Source of the DNA: CAZKNJ01 sp964554185
GTDB taxonomy: Bacteria; 4484-113
Direction of reading: 5' to 3'
Length of the DNA: 57,917 nucleotides
NCBI GenBank assembly: GCA_964554185.1
Contig: CAZKNJ010000011.1
Span: 1 to 57,917 of the forward strand
A program made the translations under genes and the position numbers. The notes below the pieces were generated by a model. That model ran no database searches. It worked only from the letters and a program-made list of their open reading frames with translations, and was not told the origin of the DNA. Positions 8,550-16,163 of this stretch are shown here, piece by piece; position 1 is the stretch's first letter, and the number at the start of each line of letters is the position of its first letter.

Positions 8550-8555
8550 CAGCCG

Positions 8556-8561
8556 ATTATA
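8556..8561 (-). promoter_or_regulatory. Extended -10 of purN (leaderless)
   Basis: TGC-TATAAT on the minus strand with 6 bases to the GTG start. It lies within the 27-base gap behind the glutamine synthetase-like gene, so purN can be transcribed separately. Confidence 0.65.
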
Positions 8562-8576
8562 GCACCGCGAATGGTG

Positions 8577-10082
8577 TCAGCCGACGTGGAAGAACTCTTC
8601 AACCAGCCGCAAGGCCATTTCGTCGTCTCGGCGCGCACGCTTCAGAATCTCACTGTCGTCAAAAGCGGCCAGCCGCTCGGCAACGGCGTCAATCATCGCC
8701 GGCGAGAACACTCCGTCCTGCTCAAAGCAGCCGCGCAGGCGCAGCAGCTCCGCCGCCGACTCTTCGCAGGAGCTCGGCAGCTTCTCCATCGTGTGCATTT
8801 GCAGCTCGTCTTTGAAGAGGTTGCCTTCCACGCGCAGCTTCTCGGCACGTTCAAGGGCTTTCGCGTCACGCATTCCGTGAAGCACCGCGAGTGCTAGCCC
8901 CGCCAGAAGCTGGTGGATATTGGCGGAGCCGTCACCCACGCGATACTCCAGCGTCTGGCGCGGCTCGGATTGCCACTGCGCAGCTTCCGGGTCCAGCGGG
9001 TTCGCCGCCGCGGCCATGCCAGCCGCCCCCACCCATCCAAGCGGCACGCGCACGAGCACCGAGCGGTTGACCATTCCCCAGCAGATGTTGGTGGGCGCCT
9101 CGTGGTGCGGCATCAGCCGCAAGTAACTCGTCGGCACCGTGTTGCCGAAGGCCGTCAGTGCGGGCGCGAGGTGGAGCATTCCTGCGTTGGCCCGCAGCGC
9201 GGTTTCGGAGAGGCTGCCGTCTTCGTTCAGCAGCACGCTACGCCCTTCCTTTGCCAGGTCAATATGGACGTGCAGGCCGGAACCCGCGTGCTGGATTCCC
9301 ACTTTAGGAGCGAAGGTCACCTCGGCGCCGTAGCCCGCGCTGAAATTGCGGGCGAGCCACTTGGCCAAGACGAGGTGATCCGCCGCCAGATCAAGCCGCT
9401 CCGGAAGGAACTCAATCTCGTGCTGCTCCATACGGAGCTTGCCCTTCGCCGCAACGTCGCCCACTTCCGCGTGACCGTACTTCACGGGCACGCCCATTCT
9501 GGCCAGCTCAACCAGCACGTCTTCGCGCAGGTGAGTCCATTTCACGAAGGGCGCGCTCTCATGGTAGTTGCGTTGCGACGCGCCGGGATAAAGCTCCTGG
9601 TCGGCCTGAAACACAACATAGAACTCAAGTTCGCTGAGGGCCTGCATATCCAGGCCGGTTGCTTCTTTGAGCTTGCGTGCGGCGTTGAGCGCGAGGTTGC
9701 CCGGAGAAGTCGCGAGAGGCGTACCGTCGGGCGAGAAGTAGGAACACATCAGGCAAAGCCCCGGCTCACTGGAAAATGGACTGAGGAATGCGGTGCGGTA
9801 GCGCGGAACCACATAGAGGTCGCTTCTGCCAGGATCAATGTGTGAGAAGAGGCTGGAGCCGTCCACCCGCTCGCCTTCGTGCAGGATGCGGTCAAGGTGC
9901 TTCTCGTCCAGAGGCACGAAAGAGAGCGTTTTCAGCCTGCCGTCGCCCCCCACATAGCAGAGGTTGAGCAGGCGAATCTCGTTCTCCCGAACCAAGCGTA
10001 TGATGTCCGCAGCGGTGAAGGAGTCCCGGTCCTTCTGAAGCTCCGATGCGAGCAGGTCAGCACAGAAACCTTCAGAACTCAT
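8577..10082 (-). CDS. Glutamine synthetase-like protein (GlnA superfamily)
   Basis: About 501 residues with the glutamine synthetase catalytic plan: SELEFYVV (metal Glu), G-H-A-E-V-G-D with R-M-E-Q-H-E-I-E-F (metal Glu pair), GSGLHVHIDL (metal His), NRSVLVRVP (substrate Arg) and L-E-Y-R-V-G-D-G-S-A-N (Glu/Arg). Several canonical strings differ, such as HEAPTNICWGMVNRS where GSI has EAPVCVAWS-like residues. It could be a true glutamine synthetase or a gamma-glutamyl ligase for another amine. The ATG at 10082 (AAGGAG 11 bases upstream) is preferred; the ATG at 10091 is very close to the same site. Starts beyond 10144 are excluded by the TATAAT there. Confidence 0.82.
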   Translation of the reverse strand: MSSEGFCADLLASELQKDRDSFTAADIIRLVRENEIRLLNLCYVGGDGRLKTLSFVPLDEKHLDRILHEGERVDGSSLFSHIDPGRSDLYVVPRYRTAFLSPFSSEPGLCLMCSYFSPDGTPLATSPGNLALNAARKLKEATGLDMQALSELEFYVVFQADQELYPGASQRNYHESAPFVKWTHLREDVLVELARMGVPVKYGHAEVGDVAAKGKLRMEQHEIEFLPERLDLAADHLVLAKWLARNFSAGYGAEVTFAPKVGIQHAGSGLHVHIDLAKEGRSVLLNEDGSLSETALRANAGMLHLAPALTAFGNTVPTSYLRLMPHHEAPTNICWGMVNRSVLVRVPLGWVGAAGMAAAANPLDPEAAQWQSEPRQTLEYRVGDGSANIHQLLAGLALAVLHGMRDAKALERAEKLRVEGNLFKDELQMHTMEKLPSSCEESAAELLRLRGCFEQDGVFSPAMIDAVAERLAAFDDSEILKRARRDDEMALRLVEEFFHVG

Positions 10083-10143
10083 AATCGGCATTACTCCTTG
10101 GCAATCCCACGCGCGCCGATGCACGCCCATGGAAAGCTGCAAG

Positions 10144-10149
10144 ATTATA
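10144..10149 (-). promoter_or_regulatory. -10 box of glutamine synthetase-like gene
   Basis: TATAAT on the minus strand, about 60 bases before the chosen start. It argues against the longer open frame that begins at 10196. Confidence 0.55.
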
Positions 10150-10219
10150 CCAGCAGCTTGGCGAGCCGCGCCGTGCCCGCAGAGAAGAGCCTTCAAGACT
10201 TAGGACTCGGACTCTGGGG

Positions 10220-10248
10220 TTGCGCGGCGAGCCAAAGAGAAGTATGAT
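10220..10248 (+). promoter_or_regulatory. Promoter of winged-helix regulator gene
   Basis: TTGCGC (10220-10225), 17-base spacer, TATGAT (10243-10248). Confidence 0.5.
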
Positions 10249-10282
10249 GTTTGCACCGCAAACGAAAGGAGGGTGGCTGCTA

Positions 10283-10573
10283 ATGGAACTGGACAAGCGC
10301 ATACATGAGCCTGTGAGGCTGCGTATAATGGCGCACTTAATCGCAGACGGGCCGTCAGCGCGGTTCAACGAACTCAAGCAGGCGCTGGGACTGACCCAGG
10401 GGAACCTTGCGTCGCATATCAAAGTGCTGGAAAGAGCGGGGTTTGTGGCGCAAGCATCTCCGGAGACCGACCCATATGCCTGCCACATTGAGCTCACACA
10501 AACCGGAAGGGAGGCCTTTGTGGAATACCTGGGGTCACTGAACGAAGTTCTCAGCAAGCTCTCTGGCAGCTAG
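10283..10573 (+). CDS. Winged-helix transcriptional regulator (ArsR/MarR-like)
   Basis: A 96-residue DNA-binding protein. The pattern H-E-P-V-R-L-R-I-M-A-H-L, F-N-E-L-K-Q-A-L-G-L-T-Q-G-N-L-A-S-H, I-K-V-L-E-R-A-G-F-V is a typical winged helix of the 'transcriptional regulator, HTH' group with the L-x-x-H-L-K-like recognition helix. No metal-binding cysteine pattern is present, so a ligand cannot be inferred. The ATG at 10283 has GGAGG 10 bases upstream; the frame is open earlier but that part lacks a ribosome site and overlaps the promoter. The target is unknown; divergent glutamine synthetase and downstream purH are candidates. Confidence 0.8.
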   Translation: MELDKRIHEPVRLRIMAHLIADGPSARFNELKQALGLTQGNLASHIKVLERAGFVAQASPETDPYACHIELTQTGREAFVEYLGSLNEVLSKLSGS

Positions 10574-10672
10574 GGTTCTTCTCCTCTCTTTCGGCCACCA
10601 GCCCCGTAGACACGCGCAAGTATTTCTGCTATTTAAGCGCCCGCGTTCACAGCAAACCAGGAGGAGCGGACC

Positions 10673-12292
10673 ATGGGGCAGGTCAAGACCGCGGTCATCA
10701 GTGTTTACAACAAGGGCTGGGTTACCAACCTGGCGTCCTTTCTGTCGGACGAAGGCGTAGAAGTCTTCGCTTCCGGCGGGACGCTCAGGCAGCTCAAATC
10801 CAAGAAGATCAAAGTCAACCCAATTGAGAAACTGACGGGTGGCCAAGAGATTCTAGATGGGCGCGTCAAGACGCTGGGCTACCAGCTGTATGCCGGCCTG
10901 CTGGCGAACCGCCAAGATGCAAAGCACCGCAAGACGCTGAACGACCTGGGTATTCGCCCTATAGACCTGGTCGCCGTCAACTTCTATCCGTTCATTGAGA
11001 AGGTGAAGTCGCGCACGAAGATGGGGGTCGCCAGAGAGTTGGTGGATATCGGAGGAGTCACTCTAGTCCGCGCCGCGGCCAAGAACTATGAGAACGTTAT
11101 CGTGCTGGTGGACCCCGCCGACTACAAAGATATCATCAGCGAGTGGAAGCAAAACGAGGGCACCATTTCATCGGAGACAAGGTTAAAGCTCGCGGCCAAG
11201 GCGTTCAGCTACTGCCGGGAGTATGACCAGGCGATTGAAGACTACTTCAAAGAAGCTCTTGAGCCGAAGAAGCGCGGAAAAGCGGCGTTGAAGAAGCCGG
11301 CGATGGAAATGGACTCGCGGATTGAACTCTCGCTGAAAAGCGAGCTGCCGCTGCGCTACGGGGAAAACCCACACCAGCGTGCAGCGCTGTACATCCCGTC
11401 AGAGGGCGTGTCGGTTCCGTTCAAGGTGCTGCACGGCAAGAAGATGAGCTACAACAACTTCCAGGACGCCGCCGGCGCATTCAGGCTTTGCCGCATGCCT
11501 TACGAGAAACCTTATATAGCCTGCGTCCTGAAGCACGTGAACCCGTGCGGGGTAGCGATGGAAGACAAAGCTGTCGCCGCCATTGTCAAGGCGAAGGAGG
11601 GTGACCCGGTCTCAGCCTACGGCGGCATACTAGGCACCAACTTCGAGATCGGCGAGGCCGAGGCTAAGGAAATCGGCAAGACGTTCCTGGAGGTGGTAGT
11701 AGCGCCCAAGTTCACGCCGGAGGCGGCGCGGCTGCTCTCGGCCAAGAAGAAGCTGCGCCTGCTGGAGATTGGCATGCAGGCGTTTGAGGTGGAGCGCCAG
11801 CGGGTGATTGATGTGAACGAAGGCAACGAGAATGCGCCGCTGGTGTTCGCCCGCATCCCCTACGGCTTCCTCGTACAGGAGGAAGATCTCAAGCTGTTGA
11901 AGCCCAACGAGCTGGAAGTAGTGAGCGACGTACCCCTGCGGCCGAAGTACAAGCCCGACGTATTTTTCGGCACGACCATCATCCGCTTCCTCAAGAGCAA
12001 CTCAATCGCCATCTTCAAGGACGGGATGATGGTTGGCGCCGGATTCGGCCAGCCCAGCCGCGTAGATGCTGCGCATATCGCGGTGAAGAAGGCCGGCAAG
12101 CGCGCCAGCGGCGCAGTGCTGGTGTCGGATGCGTTCTTCCCCTTCGCCGACTCGGTGGAAGTCGCACAGAAGGCGGGGATTGAAGTCCTGGTCGCTCCTT
12201 CGGGCAGCATCCGCGACCACGAGGTTATTGACCGCGCCAACGCGCTGAAGCTGTGCATGGTGTTCATCCCCGACCGGCACTTCCTGCACTAA
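10673..12292 (+). CDS. purH: Bifunctional AICAR transformylase / IMP cyclohydrolase
   Basis: Catalyses the last two steps of IMP synthesis. The 539-residue length suits the family. The N-terminal MGS-like cyclohydrolase domain shows A-V-I-S-V-Y-N-K, F-A-S-G-G-T and D-G-R-V-K-T-L. The C-terminal transformylase domain shows L-R-Y-G-E-N-P-H-Q, YNNFQDA and the catalytic Lys-His in L-K-H-V-N-P-C-G. The 3' part F-F-P-F-A-D-S-V is also typical. The ATG at 10673 is preceded by AGGAGGAG. The end is convergent with deoC and overlaps it by four bases. Confidence 0.96.
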   Translation: MGQVKTAVISVYNKGWVTNLASFLSDEGVEVFASGGTLRQLKSKKIKVNPIEKLTGGQEILDGRVKTLGYQLYAGLLANRQDAKHRKTLNDLGIRPIDLVAVNFYPFIEKVKSRTKMGVARELVDIGGVTLVRAAAKNYENVIVLVDPADYKDIISEWKQNEGTISSETRLKLAAKAFSYCREYDQAIEDYFKEALEPKKRGKAALKKPAMEMDSRIELSLKSELPLRYGENPHQRAALYIPSEGVSVPFKVLHGKKMSYNNFQDAAGAFRLCRMPYEKPYIACVLKHVNPCGVAMEDKAVAAIVKAKEGDPVSAYGGILGTNFEIGEAEAKEIGKTFLEVVVAPKFTPEAARLLSAKKKLRLLEIGMQAFEVERQRVIDVNEGNENAPLVFARIPYGFLVQEEDLKLLKPNELEVVSDVPLRPKYKPDVFFGTTIIRFLKSNSIAIFKDGMMVGAGFGQPSRVDAAHIAVKKAGKRASGAVLVSDAFFPFADSVEVAQKAGIEVLVAPSGSIRDHEVIDRANALKLCMVFIPDRHFLH

Positions 12293-12960
12293 GCGGTTTC
12301 ACCTGTTGAGGCTGTCCCGCTCAGTATCGCGGTCGTGCTGCTAGTTCCCAGTATGTCCGCGCCGGCGGCGATGAAGCCCTCCGCTTCTTCCCGCGTGCCG
12401 ATGCCGCCGGAGGCCTTGACCAGGTGAGCATCGCCTACGAGCTGCTTGATGAGCCGGACATCTTCCAGCTTCGTGGGTTCACGCCCATAGCCGGTGCTGG
12501 TCTTTATCGCCAGGAAATCCAGCGGTTGCAGCAGCGCACAGGCGCGGGTGATCAGTTCGGGGGTGAGGATGGGCGTCTCAATGATGAGCTTCAGGCCGAT
12601 GCCAAGCTGCTTCGCCTCTCTGCAAAGTGCACTCGTTTCCTCGGAGACGCTGCCGTCTACCGCGAGCAACCCAAGGAGGTTTAGCACCGCGTCGACTTCT
12701 GCCGCGCCATCAGCGGCGGCCGCGCGCAATTGCGCGAGCTTGACCGGCAGCAGATCGCAGCCAAGAGGGTAGCTTACCACCGTGGCCAGACTCAATGAAG
12801 GAAACTCCGATGCGAGCGTGCGGACAACCGAGGGCGGCACCACGAACGCTCTGAGCCCATGCTCCAACACGAAGCGCGCGCCTTCACGGAAAGTGTCCAG
12901 CGAAGTACCGCGGTCTATCTTGAGCAGCGTGTGGTCAATGCGTTCCGCGATGCCCGTCAT
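12289..12960 (-). CDS. deoC: Deoxyribose-phosphate aldolase
   Basis: Cleaves 2-deoxyribose-5-phosphate to glyceraldehyde-3-phosphate and acetaldehyde. 223 residues, normal length. Key residues visible: E-V-D-A-V-L-N-L (catalytic Asp), D-F-L-A-I-K-T-S-T-G (Schiff-base Lys) and V-K-A-S-G-G-I (second Lys). The ATG at 12960 lies 6 bases after a TATAAT, so it is probably leaderless; a longer open frame back to 13161 runs through the promoter and into the hypC region and is rejected. It pairs functionally with deoB at 22163. Confidence 0.95.
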   Translation of the reverse strand: MTGIAERIDHTLLKIDRGTSLDTFREGARFVLEHGLRAFVVPPSVVRTLASEFPSLSLATVVSYPLGCDLLPVKLAQLRAAAADGAAEVDAVLNLLGLLAVDGSVSEETSALCREAKQLGIGLKLIIETPILTPELITRACALLQPLDFLAIKTSTGYGREPTKLEDVRLIKQLVGDAHLVKASGGIGTREEAEGFIAAGADILGTSSTTAILSGTASTGETA

Positions 12961-12966
12961 AACGCC

Positions 12967-12972
12967 ATTATA
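12967..12972 (-). promoter_or_regulatory. -10 box of deoC (leaderless)
   Basis: TATAAT on the minus strand, 6 bases before the deoC ATG. It lies back to back with the hypC -10. Confidence 0.65.
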
Positions 12973-12995
12973 GGCGCAGCCGGCGCGGCCTGGGG

Positions 12996-13001
12996 TATAA
13001 T
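12996..13001 (+). promoter_or_regulatory. -10 box of hypC (leaderless)
   Basis: TATAAT with 7 bases to the ATG at 13009. No convincing -35 is seen. Confidence 0.65.
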
Positions 13002-13008
13002 CCGCGGC

Positions 13009-13251
13009 ATGTGCCTTGCAGTACCCGGCAGAATCGAATTCATCAACGGCGACCGGGGCACCGTTCGCGTGGGCGGCGTCACGGTAGAGGCCATCCTTGC
13101 ACTGGTGCCGGAAGCTAAGGTGGGAGATTTCGCCGTGGTGCACGCGGGGTATGCTATCCAACTGCTCTCACCCGAAGAGGCCGAGGAGACGCTGGAGCTT
13201 ATGCGTCAAGTGCTGGAGATGGAAGAGGCGCCGACGGAAAGCGATGCCTGA
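13009..13251 (+). CDS. hypC: [NiFe] hydrogenase maturation chaperone HypC
   Basis: An 80-residue HypC/HupF-family chaperone that works with HypD in building the Fe(CN)2CO unit. The N-terminal M-C-L-A-V-P-G-R-I with the essential Cys2 is exact, followed by the OB-like beta barrel (G-V-T-V-E-A, V-G-D-F-A-V-V-H-A-G-Y-A-I). The ATG at 13009 is set both by the M-C-L start and by the leaderless promoter. It overlaps hypD by 8 bases. Confidence 0.94.
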   Translation: MCLAVPGRIEFINGDRGTVRVGGVTVEAILALVPEAKVGDFAVVHAGYAIQLLSPEEAEETLELMRQVLEMEEAPTESDA

Positions 13252-14344
13252 GCGAAGTTTACAGCCTGAGGCCGTGCACGCTGCCATGGAGTACATCCGC
13301 AACGCCTCTGCCCGCCCTGCACGCTTTATGGAGGTCTGCGGCACCCACACAGTCGCGGTGTTCCGTTCGGGCTTGCGCAACACGCTGCTAGGGGAGAAGG
13401 GAGTTGAGCTGGTCTCGGGGCCGGGATGCCCCGTGTGCGTGACCTCGGCGAAGGAGATAGACGAGGTGGCGCGGCTGGCGATCGAGTGCAAGGAAAGCGT
13501 GACGGTCACGGCTTACGGCGATATGTTCCGCGCGAAGGGGCACGAGCATTCGCTGGCGGACGCCCGTGCGTTCGGTGCAGATGTGCGGATGGTAACTTCG
13601 CCCTTTGAGAACATCCGGCTTGCGCAGGAGAAGCCGCAGCGCAAGATTGTGTTCTTCGCCATCGGGTTTGAGACCACGCAGCCGGGGCACGCGCATACGC
13701 TCATCGAGGCCAGGCGGCTGGGGCTCCCCAACCTCACTTTTTACGTAAGCCACAAGCTCATCGCGCCAGCCTTGCACTTGCTGGCTGAACATCCTGCTCT
13801 CCGCCTGGACGGGTTCATCCTGCCAGGGCATGTGTCCGCCATTATCGGCGAGGAACCTTACCGCTTTCTGGCAGAGGAATACAGGCTTCCAGGCGTGATC
13901 GCGGGTTTTGAGCCAGGGGACATTGTCGTAGCCATAGCCCGCCTGCTAGCTCAGCGCGCAGCCGGAGAGAGCCGGATTGAAAACGCTTACCGCTCCACGG
14001 TACGCCCCGAAGGCAACCCAAGAGCGCAGGAGCTTATCAGCGAAGTATTTGAAACGGCGGATGCGCACTGGCGCGGCATCGGGCTGATTCCTGCATCGGG
14101 GCACGCACTACGCAGCGGATTCGCGGCTTTTGATGCGCACCAGCGCTTTGGGCTCGAGCGAGTTCTGAATGATGAAGCCGGCTTTGGCGGCTGCCGATGC
14201 GGGGAGGTTCTGCTGGGGCTCATTGCGCCCACGGACTGCGCACCTTTTGGTGAGCAGTGTACGCCCGACAGCCCGCTGGGCCCGTGCATGGTGTCAAGCG
14301 AGGGCGCCTGCGCCAACTATTACCGCTTCGGCGAGCGGCGGTAG
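13244..14344 (+). CDS. hypD: [NiFe] hydrogenase maturation protein HypD
   Basis: 366-residue iron-sulfur scaffold on which the Fe(CN)2CO ligand set is assembled with HypC and HypE. Conserved strings are V-C-G-T-H (Cys for the HypC partner site), GPGCPVCVT, F-F-A-I-G-F-E-T-T, PGHVSAIIG, and the C-terminal Cys cluster in GGCRCGE, D-C-A, Q-C and G-P-C that binds a 4Fe-4S centre. The ATG at 13244 overlaps the hypC stop. HypE, HypF and HypB are not in the window. The stop abuts the convergent AMMECR1 gene. Confidence 0.95.
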   Translation: MPERSLQPEAVHAAMEYIRNASARPARFMEVCGTHTVAVFRSGLRNTLLGEKGVELVSGPGCPVCVTSAKEIDEVARLAIECKESVTVTAYGDMFRAKGHEHSLADARAFGADVRMVTSPFENIRLAQEKPQRKIVFFAIGFETTQPGHAHTLIEARRLGLPNLTFYVSHKLIAPALHLLAEHPALRLDGFILPGHVSAIIGEEPYRFLAEEYRLPGVIAGFEPGDIVVAIARLLAQRAAGESRIENAYRSTVRPEGNPRAQELISEVFETADAHWRGIGLIPASGHALRSGFAAFDAHQRFGLERVLNDEAGFGGCRCGEVLLGLIAPTDCAPFGEQCTPDSPLGPCMVSSEGACANYYRFGERR

Positions 14345-14917
14345 CTAGTGGTAGCGGCGGACGGTGAAAGTAAAGATCTCGTGGGGCTGCCGCAGGTCTA
14401 TCCCGCCTTTCTCGGCGGCGATGCGCAGCTGGGTCTTGGCGTCATCCACTCCTTCCAGGTCCGGCAGCAGCAAGCCGCGGTGCCCGCCCTGCTGGACGAT
14501 CACGCCCAGGTTCTTGGGGTCCAGCTCCTCGGCCTTCGCGGGCAGAGAAAGCGAGAGCACGTCCACGCTGATACCGAGATCCGCCAGCTCTTCCTCCTCC
14601 ACCGGCGGAAAGCGGGGGTCGCGGGTCGCGGCGCTAATCGCGTTTTCAATAATCTCCTCGGCCAAGTTACTGGCCAGGGCCTCAATGGTGCCTATGCAGC
14701 CGCGCAAGTGCCCGTGCTTCTTCAGGGAGACGAAGCAGGCGGAGCGTTCTGCGAGCTGGTCGCTGACGCCTGCAAGCTCGCCGAGGAGTTCCGGCGGCGC
14801 GTCTTTCAGATGGAGCCGTATGCCCTCAAGCGTGTAATGGTAGATGGACGCGTACGCAAGCTTCACAAACGGATGGAAGTCCCGCGAAAGATACCAGCCC
14901 TGGGAGTTCATCTTCAT
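14345..14917 (-). CDS. AMMECR1 family protein (AmmeMemoRadiSam system protein A)
   Basis: 190-residue AMMECR1-domain protein. The hallmark L-R-G-C-I-G-T-I and R-D-P-R-F-P-P-V motifs are present. The family's biochemical role is not settled. It lies four bases after a LigB-like gene, the usual partner (system protein B or extradiol dioxygenase-like), but the radical SAM member of the trio is not adjacent. Confidence 0.88.
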   Translation of the reverse strand: MKMNSQGWYLSRDFHPFVKLAYASIYHYTLEGIRLHLKDAPPELLGELAGVSDQLAERSACFVSLKKHGHLRGCIGTIEALASNLAEEIIENAISAATRDPRFPPVEEEELADLGISVDVLSLSLPAKAEELDPKNLGVIVQQGGHRGLLLPDLEGVDDAKTQLRIAAEKGGIDLRQPHEIFTFTVRRYH

Positions 14918-14921
14918 ATCG

Positions 14922-15710
14922 TCACGCGGGCTTTAGTCGCCCAACAAGGTATCCTACTCCAAACGGGTCTTCGTAGGAAAGCACTTCGCCTGATGCTGAT
15001 TCGCCAGCGGCACCCATTCCGATCAGGAACGAGTTCAGGCCGCATTGCTCAGCACGGTGGAGAAAACCATCGTCCAGCTTGAGCAGCTCCGAAGGGTCGG
15101 CTCTCGCGATTGCGTCTTGCACCAGCGCATCGAACTCCGGGCCTTCGGCATGGTGGTGGCGGCCGATACCATGCTTGGTGCAGTGCGACAGGTCGCCGCT
15201 GGCGGTGTAGACATACCGTCCGTCACGTTCAGCGAGATGGGAGCCGAGCTTTTTCCCAAACTCATGAAAGAAAGTGGGTGAACCGAAAGTGGTGGCAAGA
15301 ACCGCTATGCGGGGCTGGTAACCGCGGCGCTTGAGGAAATCCATGAAGACGAGCACGCCGTGGTCAAGTTGGCCTTCCGCGATGGGCTCGACCATACCGT
15401 CCAGGCCGGGGTTGGACACCAGATCGGCCGCTAGCTTGGCGTCGCCCTGAAACTCGTAGCTCAAATACGAGAAACCGAAAGGCGCGAAGGACCCCTCAAA
15501 GGCGTCAGCCTGGAGCACGCCCACTCTGTCCTTAAGCGCGACATTGTGGGGGGTGCTGATTACCAGCGTGTCGGGCTGGTCCGCGGCAAGCTGGTCGGCC
15601 AGGGCGTATAACGCCCGGCGCGTCTTCTCAACGTGCTTGACCTCGTAGCCGCCAATCTCCTCAATGGCGATCGGCGGATGGGGGACAAACAACGAATGAA
15701 GCAAAGCCAA
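14922..15710 (-). CDS. LigB-like class III extradiol dioxygenase family protein
   Basis: 262 residues of the LigB fold. Seen are the N-terminal metal His block F-V-P-H-P-P, the S-T-P-H-N region, Q-L-D-H-G-V, and T-A-S-G-D-L-S-H with the HGIGRHH stretch, as in the dioxygenase-like MEMO/LigB group. The substrate cannot be inferred. The start is TTG at 15710 with GGAGG about 8 bases upstream. It is the first gene of a two-gene unit with AMMECR1. Confidence 0.8.
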   Translation of the reverse strand: MALLHSLFVPHPPIAIEEIGGYEVKHVEKTRRALYALADQLAADQPDTLVISTPHNVALKDRVGVLQADAFEGSFAPFGFSYLSYEFQGDAKLAADLVSNPGLDGMVEPIAEGQLDHGVLVFMDFLKRRGYQPRIAVLATTFGSPTFFHEFGKKLGSHLAERDGRYVYTASGDLSHCTKHGIGRHHHAEGPEFDALVQDAIARADPSELLKLDDGFLHRAEQCGLNSFLIGMGAAGESASGEVLSYEDPFGVGYLVGRLKPA

Positions 15711-15746
15711 AACCCACCTCCCAGTGCGCGCAGCGCAGTTGAGGCG

Positions 15747-15752
15747 ATTATA
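15747..15752 (-). promoter_or_regulatory. -10 box of LigB-AMMECR1 operon
   Basis: TATAAT on the minus strand, about 37 bases before the TTG start. Confidence 0.5.
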
Positions 15753-15806
15753 ACACGCCGGCGTGACAGTTTACCCATTGGGCATACGGCCTGAACCGTA
15801 GTACGA

Positions 15807-15834
15807 TTGACAAGATGCCGGTGGCACGTATAAT
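15807..15834 (+). promoter_or_regulatory. Strong sigma70-type promoter of rpsT
   Basis: Perfect TTGACA (15807-15812) and perfect TATAAT (15829-15834) separated by 16 bases, about 26 bases before the rpsT ATG. Confidence 0.8.
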
Positions 15835-15860
15835 AGCCGTTCCCATTCTAGGGAATAATT

Positions 15861-16151
15861 ATGGCTAACACGAGTAGCGCAAAGAAGCAAATCCTGATAA
15901 CGGAGCGCAACCGCGAGCGCAGCCAGCATTTCCGCTCGGCGATGCGCACCGCGGTGAAGCAGTTCGTTACGATCCTTGAGGCGTCGGACGAGAATCAAGC
16001 CCGGGCGGCACTGCATAACGCGCAGAAGGTCATCAACCGTACGGTGAGCAAAGGAGTTCTGAAGAAGCAGACCAGCGCGCGCAAGGTCTCGCGGCTGTAC
16101 CATCTGTTCAACAAGAAGTTCGGCCGGGAAGAACAGCCCAGCGGCAATTAA
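15861..16151 (+). CDS. rpsT: Small ribosomal subunit protein bS20
   Basis: 96 residues, highly basic and helical, with the S20 pattern S-A-K-K-Q, R-N-R-E-R-S-x-x-F-R-S-A-M-R-T, A-x-K-x-I-N-R-T-V-S-K-G-V and K-x-T-S-A-R-K-V-S-R-L. It binds 16S rRNA in the 30S subunit. Monocistronic, from a consensus promoter, and convergent with comEC. Confidence 0.95.
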   Translation: MANTSSAKKQILITERNRERSQHFRSAMRTAVKQFVTILEASDENQARAALHNAQKVINRTVSKGVLKKQTSARKVSRLYHLFNKKFGREEQPSGN

Positions 16152-16163
16152 CCACCCCCACGC

